Below, in pieces: positions 1 through 5,186 of a DNA stretch of 9,022 nucleotides. The stretch lies in contig JAITHX010000163.1 in assembly GCA_031279735.1 (NCBI GenBank), positions 1 to 9,022 of the forward strand. Direction: 5' to 3'. Each line of letters starts with the position of its first letter. The stretch's first letter is position 1. This DNA comes from Prevotellaceae bacterium. GTDB taxonomy: Bacteria > Bacteroidota > Bacteroidia > Bacteroidales > UBA932. The position numbers and the translations under genes are program-made. Under the pieces are notes generated by a model. It was not told where the DNA came from and ran no database searches. It worked only from the letters and a program-made list of their open reading frames with translations.

Positions 1-103
1 CTCCTCCTGCAAGGCGATTGCGGTAGGCCACACTACCATGTAATTTTGCAGCTTGACGCACGGCAGCCACTCCGTGCGTTCTCTGCGGCACAGTATGAAT
101 TAT

Positions 104-160
104 GAATTGCCTGACGGAAAGTCGGACGGTTCATTTCTCCCCGCGTCCGTCAGGCAATTC
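104..160. repeat. 15-bp perfect inverted repeat (dispersed repeat element)
   Basis: The arms GAATTGCCTGACGGA (104-118) and TCCGTCAGGCAATTC (146-160) are exact reverse complements separated by 27 nt. The right arm continues into tandem AATTCTTA-type sequence. The same core recurs at 638-652 and, in degenerate form, at 859-866 and 914-921, so this is a repeat family rather than a single hairpin. It could fold as a transcription terminator for whatever lies to the left, but no T-run follows the stem in the usual position. Confidence 0.7.
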
Positions 161-171
161 TTAATTCTTAA
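144..171 (+). repeat. 28-bp inverted repeat, left copy
   Basis: Bases 144-171 are the exact reverse complement of 627-654 over 28 positions, and the match ends abruptly on both sides. The copy consists of the GAATTGCCTGACGGA core plus a tandem TTAAGAATT tail. Together the two copies bracket 455 bp that contain a promoter and most of a small gene. A dispersed repeat inserted twice in opposite orientation is the simplest explanation; recombination between the copies is possible. Confidence 0.75.
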
Positions 172-279
172 TTTTTAATTCTTAATTCAAAGTGTCGCAT
201 CACAATCAATTATGATAATTTAACAAAAACAGAAAAGATTGGCGAATGATAAATAATGTTAATTTATCAGGCAGCACTG

Positions 280-308
280 TTTGTCGTATGAAAAAGACAG
301 TACTTTTG
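280..308 (+). promoter_or_regulatory. Bacteroidota-type promoter for the small hypothetical gene
   Basis: TTTG at 280-283 is followed after 17 nt by TACTTTTG at 301-308, an exact match to the Bacteroidota -7 consensus TAnnTTTG. Transcription would start near 314-316, leaving a leader of about 30 nt before the ATG at 345. This is the best evidence that the following small reading frame is expressed. Confidence 0.6.
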
Positions 309-344
309 CCGCAGTTTGAATAATTAAAAACAGGAATAAGAAAG

Positions 345-704
345 ATGATTGAAGTTAACTCGCGATATTATGATCCAGACGATCCAAAGAAGGAATTGCG
401 CAGCGCGACGAACGCCGGCATAGCCGCAAACACGCTGCCCGACAGTGAATCGGGGCTGACCGACAGGAAGATTACTCCGGGCGGCGGCATCCAGCCTGAA
501 GGATTCGGACTGAAGACTGCGGGCGATGCGGCAGGCGTCGGACTCTTCCTGAAGAATGTCGAAACGGGACAGGCGACGCAAATCCCCAAGATTTCAATCA
601 AACAGACTTCAATCAAACATAGTAAGTTAAGAATTAAGAATTGCCTGACGGACGGGGTGTCCCAAATCCCGTATCGGTACAAAAATATCCTCCTCCCTGT
701 TTAG
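345..704 (+). CDS. Small hypothetical protein (119 aa) with a repeat-derived C-terminus
   Basis: I do not recognise this protein. It starts at an ATG preceded by a purine-rich stretch (AGAAAG) and about 35 nt downstream of a consensus promoter. Residues 1-85 have coding-like codon use, with C or G in most third positions, and a soluble, glycine- and acid-rich composition including TPGGGIQPEGFGLK and VGLFLKNVETGQ; no membrane segment or signal peptide is visible. Bases 590-619 are a 15-bp tandem duplication that gives the repeated peptide SIKQT/SIKHS. From about residue 95 the frame reads through a dispersed repeat (627-654), so the last 25 residues are probably not ancestral. It ends at TAG directly against a perfect palindrome. 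It could be a genuine small gene or the remnant of a longer one; overlapping minus-strand frames have no promoter support. Confidence 0.45.
   Translation: MIEVNSRYYDPDDPKKELRSATNAGIAANTLPDSESGLTDRKITPGGGIQPEGFGLKTAGDAAGVGLFLKNVETGQATQIPKISIKQTSIKHSKLRIKNCLTDGVSQIPYRYKNILLPV
590..619 (+). repeat. 15-bp tandem duplication within the small gene
   Basis: Two adjacent copies of GAYTTCAATCAAACA (590-604 and 605-619) differ at one base. The length is a multiple of three, so the reading frame is kept and five residues are duplicated. Confidence 0.75.
627..654 (-). repeat. 28-bp inverted repeat, right copy
   Basis: This is the exact reverse complement of 144-171. It lies inside the 3' end of the small hypothetical gene, so codons from about position 95 onward are encoded by repeat sequence. 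That suggests the repeat landed in or just after the original gene end and gave it a new C-terminus. Confidence 0.75.
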
Positions 705-730
705 CTTCTGTCGTTTTAAAACGACAGAAG
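705..730. repeat. Perfect 26-bp palindrome abutting the stop codon
   Basis: CTTCTGTCGTTTT (705-717) is followed immediately by its exact reverse complement (718-730). The palindrome begins at the base after the TAG stop at 702-704. With the central TTTTAAAA as loop it would form a 9-bp stem. No T-run follows on either strand, so it does not look like a standard intrinsic terminator. An operator, a bidirectional transcription barrier or a mobile palindromic repeat are alternatives. Confidence 0.8.
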
Positions 731-767
731 TATAGTCCGAAGAGTACCCGGCGAATAGCGTGCGTGC

Positions 768-830
768 CTTACTGCCGGCAGTAAGCGTGCCTCACTGCCG
801 GCAGTAAGCTTGCCTTACTGCCGGCAGTGA
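768..830. repeat. Three 23-bp-spaced palindromes; last two form a 17-bp hairpin
   Basis: The 12-bp palindromic core ACTGCCGGCAGT occurs three times at exact 23-bp spacing, with units beginning at 769, 792 and 815 and separated by GCGTGCC or GCTTGCC. Unit 1 extends to a perfect 18-bp palindrome (768-785). Units 2 and 3 are each imperfect on their own, but the left arm of unit 2, TCACTGCCGGCAGTAAG (792-808), is exactly complementary to CTTACTGCCGGCAGTGA (814-830). They therefore form a perfect 17-bp stem with a 5-nt loop. Protein-binding iterons, a REP-like element or an RNA structure are all possible. Confidence 0.75.
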
Positions 831-858
831 GCGTGAATAGTCGCCGTCAGCGTGTTAT

Positions 859-921
859 GAATTGTCTGCCGGACGCGGGAGAGTTGCAATCCGCATCCGG
901 CTTCATGCCCGAAGGCAATTC
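859..921. repeat. Imperfect stem-loop related to the dispersed repeat
   Basis: Outer arms GAATTGTC (859-866) and GGCAATTC (914-921) match at seven of eight positions and resemble the core of the element at 104-160. An inner stem pairs CCGGACGCGG (869-878) with CCGCATCCGG (891-900) at nine of ten positions around a 12-nt loop. It looks like a diverged member of the same repeat family. Confidence 0.5.
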
Positions 922-1057
922 ACGATTCATCATCCATCCGTAATTCATCATTTTTTACGGCGTTTTTATTAACGTTTGATAACATACCGCGGCGTTTTTA
1001 TCCCGTTCCGGCACGATTCGCGCGGCTTCATCTTTAACATTAAATAACATTTAATAG

Positions 1058-1167
1058 TTATACGGTGGTTATACGGTGGTTATACAGTTGTTATACGGTG
1101 GTTATACGGTTGTTATACGATGGTTATACGATGGTTATACGGTGGTTATACGGTGGTTATACGATAG
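1058..1167 (+). repeat. Ten tandem 11-bp repeats (minisatellite)
   Basis: Ten uninterrupted 11-bp units fill this interval. Each begins with invariant TTATAC followed by a variable pentamer: GGTGG, GGTGG, AGTTG, GGTGG, GGTTG, GATGG, GATGG, GGTGG, GGTGG, GATAG. Eleven base pairs is close to one helical turn, so the invariant hexamers face nearly the same side of the helix. All three forward frames are open through it simply because the unit lacks stops, so I do not treat it as coding. Confidence 0.9.
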
Positions 1168-1180
1168 TTGCGCGTTTGTG

Positions 1181-1306
1181 GAGACGCGGCATGGCGTGTC
1201 CCCGCGGCGGCTTCGGTTCGGTCGATTTCAGTCGACTTCGGTCGACCGAAATCGACCGAAATCGACCGAACCGAAGCCGTCGGAGGGACGCGCCATGCCG
1301 CATCTC
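1181..1306. repeat. 126-nt near-perfect palindrome
   Basis: Two 63-nt arms (1181-1243 and 1244-1306) are reverse complements at about 56 of 63 positions with no spacer; the symmetry centre lies within GTCGAC (1241-1246). The outer part of each arm carries GCGGCATGGCG-type sequence, the middle GGCTTCGGTTCGGTCGATTT, and the centre three TCGACCGAAA-type units (from 1242). As RNA or extruded DNA it would form a very long hairpin. Reading frames within it are by-products of the symmetry. Confidence 0.85.
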
Positions 1307-1349
1307 CGTGCCGCGTTTTCTATTTTCAACTCGCGATTTTAACGCGACG

Positions 1350-1391
1350 AAAGTATAACCATTAACCATTAACCATTAACCATTATACTTT
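1350..1391. repeat. Four 7-bp TAACCAT repeats bracketed by an 8-bp inverted repeat
   Basis: TAACCAT occurs four times in tandem (1356-1383). The run is flanked by AAAGTATA (1350-1357) and its reverse complement TATACTTT (1384-1391). The right flank is part of a TACTTTTG box, so the tandem run sits exactly where promoter spacing would be set. Confidence 0.7.
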
Positions 1392-1426
1392 TGTTTTTTC
1401 GATTTAGCGAGGTTTTATTACTTTTG
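1386..1426 (+). promoter_or_regulatory. Two Bacteroidota -7 boxes upstream of asnS
   Basis: TACTTTTG occurs at 1386-1393 and again at 1419-1426, both exact matches to TAnnTTTG. The proximal box places a start near 1432, with a leader of about 26 nt to the ATG at 1458. Its -33 element is poor: the nearest TTTG (1390-1393) is 25 nt upstream and is itself part of the distal box. The distal box could be a second promoter, or may only supply the -33 element. Confidence 0.5.
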
Positions 1427-1457
1427 CAGCGTTTTTAAATTAAAATTAGTGACGAAA

Positions 1458-2855
1458 ATGGAAACTCCGGGAAGGATCAGAATAATCAACGTTCTGAAAT
1501 CAAAGGAAACAGGAAGGGAAATCACAGTGAAGGGATGGGTTCGCACAAAGAGAACAAGCCGTCGGGTGACCTTCATCGAACTCAACGACGGTTCGACTAT
1601 CAACGGACTTCAACTTGTGGTTGACGCTGCTCTCGTGGGCGAGGATAAACTGAAACAAATAAGCACGGGAGCTTGCATCAAGGCGGAAGGGCTGCTCGTC
1701 GAATCGCCCGGCAGCGGACAGCCGGTGGAATTGCAGGTGAAAAGCATAGACATCTACGGTCATGCCGACGCGGAGACCTATCCTCTCCAGAAAAAGGAAC
1801 ATACGCAGGAGTATCTCAGGGAGATAGCCCATCTGCGCCCGCGCACCAAGATGTTCGGCGCAGTGCTGCGCATAAGGCACGCAATGGCTTATGCCATACA
1901 CAAATATTTTAACGACAACGGGTTCTTCTATCTCCATACGCCCATAATCACCGCCTCCGACGCCGAGGGTGCAGGCGCAATGTTTCAGGTGACTACCCTG
2001 AATCTCGACGAGCTGCTGAAAAGCAAGGAGCCTCGAATCGACTACTCGAACGATTTCTTCGGAAAACGCACTTCGCTCACCGTGTCCGGACAGCTCGAAG
2101 GCGAACTCGGCGCTCTGGCTCTCGGACAGATTTACACGTTCGGACCTACGTTTCGCGCCGAAAACTCGAACACGCCCCGACATCTTGCCGAGTTCTGGAT
2201 GGTGGAACCCGAAATGGCTTTCTACGAAATAGCGGACAATATGACGCTTGCCGAGGATTTCATAAAGTATCTCGTGAGCTACGCGCTCGACAACTGCGCC
2301 GACGATCTCGCTTTCCTCAACACTAAGGATTCCGACCTCCTCGCGCGGCTTAAAGGCATAGTCGAAACCGAGTTTGCCCGCATAGACTACACCGAAGCCA
2401 TCGAAATACTCGAAAAGGTCGATCACGTGAAGTTTGAATATCCGGTTTACTGGGGCGTCGATTTGCAAGCCGAACACGAGCGCTACCTCGTGGAGCGACA
2501 TTTCGGCAAACCGATTATACTCACAAACTATCCGAAGGAAATAAAAGCGTTCTACATGAAACTGAACGACGACGGAAAAACCGTCCGCGCAATGGACGTG
2601 CTGTTTCCCGCAATAGGAGAAATCATCGGCGGCTCGCAGCGCGAAGAGAATTTCGACAAACTTTCGGCGCGAATCGAAGAACTCAATATCCCGACGAAAG
2701 ATTTGTGGTGGTATCTCGAAACCCGAAAGTTCGGCTCGGCTCCGCACAGCGGCTTCGGACTGGGCTTCGAGCGTTTGCTGCTCTTCCTGACCGGCATGTC
2801 GAACATCCGAGATGTCATACCTTTTCCGAGAACGCCGAGAAACGCCGAGTTTTAG
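1458..2855 (+). CDS. asnS: Asparaginyl-tRNA synthetase
   Basis: This cytosolic class IIb aminoacyl-tRNA synthetase charges tRNA-Asn with asparagine using ATP. The 465-residue protein matches the usual length of about 466. An N-terminal OB-fold anticodon-binding domain (about residues 22-100, with VKGWVRTKR and LNDGSTING) is followed by the catalytic domain. Motif 1 is near 154-163, motif 2 is FRAENSNTPRHLAEFWMVEPE at 232-252, and motif 3 is GFGLGFERLLLF at 432-443. I chose the ATG at 1458 over an in-frame GTG at 1449 because Bacteroidales AsnS proteins, as I recall them, begin at this point and the promoter leaves room for it. It appears to be a single-gene transcript with gene-free DNA on both sides. 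No T-box-like leader is visible. Nothing in the protein looks damaged. Confidence 0.97.
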   Translation: METPGRIRIINVLKSKETGREITVKGWVRTKRTSRRVTFIELNDGSTINGLQLVVDAALVGEDKLKQISTGACIKAEGLLVESPGSGQPVELQVKSIDIYGHADAETYPLQKKEHTQEYLREIAHLRPRTKMFGAVLRIRHAMAYAIHKYFNDNGFFYLHTPIITASDAEGAGAMFQVTTLNLDELLKSKEPRIDYSNDFFGKRTSLTVSGQLEGELGALALGQIYTFGPTFRAENSNTPRHLAEFWMVEPEMAFYEIADNMTLAEDFIKYLVSYALDNCADDLAFLNTKDSDLLARLKGIVETEFARIDYTEAIEILEKVDHVKFEYPVYWGVDLQAEHERYLVERHFGKPIILTNYPKEIKAFYMKLNDDGKTVRAMDVLFPAIGEIIGGSQREENFDKLSARIEELNIPTKDLWWYLETRKFGSAPHSGFGLGFERLLLFLTGMSNIRDVIPFPRTPRNAEF

Positions 2856-2890
2856 GGATTGTGCTAAATTATTTCTAACACGTCCCTAAA
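2851..2890 (+). terminator. Possible stem-loop terminator after asnS
   Basis: TTTAGGGA (2851-2858, including the TAG stop) is exactly complementary to TCCCTAAA (2883-2890), and inside it GTG (2861-2863) can pair with CAC (2879-2881). The loop is AT-rich. No T-run follows, so termination is only a suggestion. Confidence 0.35.
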
Positions 2891-2981
2891 CGGCACGACA
2901 ATTCATGGCGGCGACGATCTTAACCCCGCGCCGCCTGTCGAAGGGCGGACTGTTGCAGTAAAAAAACAGCAGTACCCTACA

Positions 2982-3011
2982 AAACCCGAAGAAACCCGAA
3001 GAAACCCGAAC
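2982..3011 (+). repeat. Three 10-bp tandem repeats in the asnS-transglycosylase spacer
   Basis: AAACCCGAAG is repeated three times head to tail, the last copy ending in C. It is followed by a small palindrome, GAACAG-T-CTGTTC (3008-3020). The function is unknown; the rest of the 291-bp spacer holds no gene that I can support. Confidence 0.65.
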
Positions 3012-3089
3012 AGTCTGTTCAACTTTGCTCTTCTCCGGAGAACCATTATCTGCAAGGCAATAAACAAGAGTTAAATTGTCGAAATATTT

Positions 3090-3120
3090 TTTGCAGCGAC
3101 GTTAACTTGTATTAATTTTG
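3090..3120 (+). promoter_or_regulatory. Bacteroidota-type promoter for the transglycosylase gene
   Basis: TTTG at 3090-3093 and TAATTTTG at 3113-3120 are separated by 19 nt and fit the TTTG/TAnnTTTG consensus at both boxes. The predicted start near 3126-3128 leaves a leader of about 20 nt before the ATG at 3147. This is the clearest promoter in the window. Confidence 0.7.
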
Positions 3121-3146
3121 CCTCCTGAATTTAATTTTTTGAAGTT

Positions 3147-4211
3147 ATGACTAGCTCTTTTATAGATTCAAAAACCGCAGTACGGGCGATAAGATACGTG
3201 CTTATGATAATGGCGGTGAATTTAAATTTCACCTTAAATTCGTTAGACAACAAGGAGCTGTCTATCGAAAAGAACGATAGGATAATTGTCGGGATGGACA
3301 CCAACCGCTACAATTATTTTCTCCAGAACGGCACGCCCTGCGGCTATCAGTTTGAATTGTTCAAAATCTTCTCGACAGACAAGAAACTCGATATCGAATT
3401 TCGCCTCATATCCGACAGCACAAGATGCGAAATGCTGAAAAATTGCGAAATAGACATTGCAGTCTTCAGCGACGGGATCGACAGTCTGCAACCGATGGTC
3501 TTCGGAAAACACCCCGACCTCTGTTCCACCATTCCTCTCGACGACACCGTGAAGTCGGTGTGGCTCGTGCGCGAATCCGACATGAACCTCCTCCTGCTTA
3601 TCAACCACTGGGCGGGACAGCTCAAGGAACAGTGCACCTACGAAAACCTTCAACGCAAGTATTTCGAAAGAAAGTACGACAAGAAACCCGGCATCCTCTC
3701 GCCCTACGACAAACTGCTGAAAAAATACAGCGCCGAAATAGGCTGGGACTGGCGACTGCTCGGCGCAATAGTTTACAACGAATCGAGATTCCGTCCCGAC
3801 GTGGTATCGCCGAGCGGCGCCATGGGACTGATGCAGCTTATGCCCGTAACCGCGAAATACTGGGGAGTTAACGACGTTTACAATCCCGAAGAAAACATTC
3901 GCGGCGGCGTCAGGCTGATAAAATTCCTCTGGAAAATCTACGGCAAAAAAGAACTTGCCGAAGAAGAACGCATAAAATTCGTGCTCGCTTCCTACAACGC
4001 TGGTCATGGACGTGTTGAAAAATGCAGGCGAATCGCCGCATCCAGAGGACTCGACCCCGACCTCTGGAGCGATGTGAATCTTGTCTTCCCCGTCCTTAAC
4101 GATCCTAAATTCAATACGTCGGAAACAAAGGTCGGCGGCAGGGAAACTATTAACTTCGTCAAAAAAGTGCTCGAAAGCTATAGTCATTATCAAAGATTGT
4201 TAGCCGTATAA
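3147..4211 (+). CDS. MltF-like murein lytic transglycosylase with a shortened substrate-binding module
   Basis: Lytic transglycosylases cleave the MurNAc-GlcNAc bond of peptidoglycan and leave a 1,6-anhydro end. The C-terminal SLT (lysozyme-like) domain spans about residues 183-345. It has the catalytic glutamate in YNESRF (E212), SPSGAMGLMQLMPVTA at 221-236, NIRGGVRLIKF at 250-260, and LASYNAGHGRV at 280-290. Residues 13-30 are hydrophobic and could be a signal peptide or membrane anchor, but there is no lipobox cysteine. Residues 43-145 resemble only part of the SBP_bac_3-type domain that precedes SLT in MltF (GYQFELFKIF, then CEIDIAVFSDGI). Bacteroidales MltF-like lipoproteins as I remember them are about 450-470 residues; this one is 354, and the deficit falls within the binding module. 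The gene has its own promoter and terminator. Periplasmic or membrane-bound action is inferred. Confidence 0.88.
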   Translation: MTSSFIDSKTAVRAIRYVLMIMAVNLNFTLNSLDNKELSIEKNDRIIVGMDTNRYNYFLQNGTPCGYQFELFKIFSTDKKLDIEFRLISDSTRCEMLKNCEIDIAVFSDGIDSLQPMVFGKHPDLCSTIPLDDTVKSVWLVRESDMNLLLLINHWAGQLKEQCTYENLQRKYFERKYDKKPGILSPYDKLLKKYSAEIGWDWRLLGAIVYNESRFRPDVVSPSGAMGLMQLMPVTAKYWGVNDVYNPEENIRGGVRLIKFLWKIYGKKELAEEERIKFVLASYNAGHGRVEKCRRIAASRGLDPDLWSDVNLVFPVLNDPKFNTSETKVGGRETINFVKKVLESYSHYQRLLAV

Positions 4212-4227
4212 CTATCCTCTTTTTTTT
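4195..4227 (+). terminator. Intrinsic terminator of the transglycosylase gene
   Basis: GATTGTTA (4195-4202) pairs with TAACTATC (4209-4216) at seven of eight positions around a 6-nt loop. The stem includes the TAA stop and is followed three bases later by a run of eight T (4220-4227). This fits a Rho-independent terminator and separates this gene from pyrB. Confidence 0.55.
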
Positions 4228-4244
4228 ATTCGGATTCTTTTGGG

Positions 4245-4252
4245 TTACTTTG
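4245..4252 (+). promoter_or_regulatory. Weak -7 box ahead of pyrB
   Basis: TTACTTTG at 4245-4252 matches TAnnTTTG except for the second base. No good TTTG lies at the expected distance; only T-rich sequence is there. The start would fall near 4258-4260, leaving about 20 nt to the ATG at 4278. Because a terminator lies just upstream, a promoter for the pyrB operon is needed around here, but this assignment is tentative. Confidence 0.35.
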
Positions 4253-4277
4253 CGCCATTAAATGTTGTGTTTGTGAC

Positions 4278-5186
4278 ATGAAAAGTCTGGTATCCGTTAA
4301 CGACCTCTCGAAGGCTGAAATATTGGACATCTTGGAGATGGCAGCCCGTTTCGAGACGAATCCCAATCCCCGTTTTACCTGCAATAAGGTGATAGCTTCG
4401 ATATTTTTTGAACCTTCCACCCGTACGCGCCTCAGTTTTGAGACGGCTATCAACCGTCTGGGGGCGCGGGTCATCGGTTTTTCGGAGACTGCCAACACCA
4501 GTCTCGCCAAGGGCGAATCGCTCAAGGACACTATTACTATGATTGCTAATTATGCCGATATGATCGTCATGCGTCATCCGCTGGAGGGCAGCGTGCGTTA
4601 CGCGAGTGAAATAGCCAATGTTCCCGTGATTAACGCCGGCGACGGCTCGAATCAGCATCCCACTCAAACTTTGCTCGACCTCTATTCGATACGGAAAACT
4701 CAGGGCAGGCTCGACAATCTGCATCTCACCGTTGTGGGCGATCTCAAGTACGGGCGCACGGTTCATTCGCTCATCATGGCTATGTCGCATTTCAATCCGG
4801 AGTTCAGGTTTGTTGCTCCCGCCGAACTCGCCTTGCCCGGAGAGTACAAGAGCTTTCTGCGCTCCAAGAGCATCCCGTTTGCCGAGCAGACTGATCTGGT
4901 TTCGGGCATAGTCGATACCGACATAGTGTATATGACCCGCGTGCAGAAGGAGCGATTTTCGGAACCCATGGAGTACGAGAAACTGAAACACACTTATATT
5001 CTCCGCAACTCGATGCTTGCCGCCTCGCGTCCGGGCATGAGGGTGCTGCATCCGCTGCCCCGCGTGGGCGAAATATCGGAGGATGTTGACGCTAACCCCA
5101 AAGCCTACTATTTCAATCAGGCGCGCAACGGGGTGTATGCGCGGATGGCTGTAATCTGTTATCTTTTGGGGGTGGAAGCCGTATGA
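4278..5186 (+). CDS. pyrB: Aspartate carbamoyltransferase catalytic subunit
   Basis: This enzyme condenses carbamoyl phosphate with L-aspartate to N-carbamoyl-L-aspartate, the committed step of pyrimidine synthesis, in the cytosol. It is 302 residues, close to the usual 305-310. The carbamoyl-phosphate loop FFEPSTRTRLSFE lies at 43-55 (S47, T48, R49, T50, R51). The active-site loop lysine is in SLAKGES (K78), followed by MRHP (R99) and HPTQ at 127-130. The aspartate-binding half shows R160, R221 in TRVQKERF, and HPLPR at 258-262. All expected active-site residues appear present. The start is the first ATG after the weak promoter box. The stop overlaps the next start by 4 nt (ATGA), which suggests translational coupling. 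Bacteroidales pyrB is commonly followed by pyrI, the regulatory chain; here it is not, and pyrI is not elsewhere in the window. Confidence 0.97.
   Translation: MKSLVSVNDLSKAEILDILEMAARFETNPNPRFTCNKVIASIFFEPSTRTRLSFETAINRLGARVIGFSETANTSLAKGESLKDTITMIANYADMIVMRHPLEGSVRYASEIANVPVINAGDGSNQHPTQTLLDLYSIRKTQGRLDNLHLTVVGDLKYGRTVHSLIMAMSHFNPEFRFVAPAELALPGEYKSFLRSKSIPFAEQTDLVSGIVDTDIVYMTRVQKERFSEPMEYEKLKHTYILRNSMLAASRPGMRVLHPLPRVGEISEDVDANPKAYYFNQARNGVYARMAVICYLLGVEAV

Larger units (their letters stand above)
1..344. other. Leading region without a supportable gene
   Basis: No convincing gene is visible here. Bases 1-94 might be the edge of a neighbour. On the minus strand one frame stays open with a protein-like composition (it would include LQNYMVVWPTAIALQEE), and on the plus strand frame 1 is open to a TGA at 103. 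I recognise neither peptide and neither has a clear start. Bases 104-171 carry a dispersed inverted repeat and AT-rich AATTCTTA tracts, 172-279 is plain AT-rich sequence, and a promoter for the next gene lies at 280-308. Confidence 0.6.
705..1457. other. 753-bp gene-free, repeat-dense intergenic region
   Basis: Between the small gene and asnS there is no supportable coding sequence. Apparent frames at 1065-1369 on both strands come from the tandem repeat and palindrome, which lack stops. In order the region holds a 26-bp palindrome, a three-unit palindrome array, an imperfect hairpin related to the dispersed repeat, AT-rich sequence with a 12-bp direct repeat CGGCGTTTTTAT (958-969 and 990-1001), ten 11-bp repeats, a 126-nt near-palindrome, four 7-bp repeats, and promoter elements for asnS. 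Confidence 0.75.

Noticed and set aside
18..48. TAATTTTG -7 box with TTG 20 nt upstream
   Set aside because: It matches the promoter consensus but no gene follows on the plus strand before 345, which has a better promoter of its own.
288..323. Twelve-codon open frame (MKKTVLLPQFE) that might be a leader peptide
   Set aside because: It overlaps the -7 box at 301-308 and so lies mostly upstream of the predicted transcript.
1058..1306. CRISPR array or retron msr-msd locus
   Set aside because: The tandem units have no spacers, and the hairpin has no reverse-transcriptase gene nearby; neither system has supporting proteins in the window.
1065..1369. Overlapping short reading frames on both strands
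   Set aside because: They are translations of the 11-bp tandem repeat and the 126-nt palindrome, which happen to lack stops; several frames are open at once and none has a start signal.
1449..1451. GTG start for asnS, three codons upstream
   Set aside because: It is in frame, but the ATG at 1458 fits the usual AsnS N-terminus and codon preference better; the two cannot be separated definitively by sequence.
1500..2747. Long minus-strand reading frame opposite asnS (415 codons)
   Set aside because: It lies wholly antisense to a certain asnS and has the composition expected of the reverse strand of a coding sequence; no promoter or recognisable domain.
3243..4193. Long minus-strand reading frame opposite the transglycosylase gene
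   Set aside because: It is antisense to a well-supported gene with catalytic motifs; the openness follows from codon bias.
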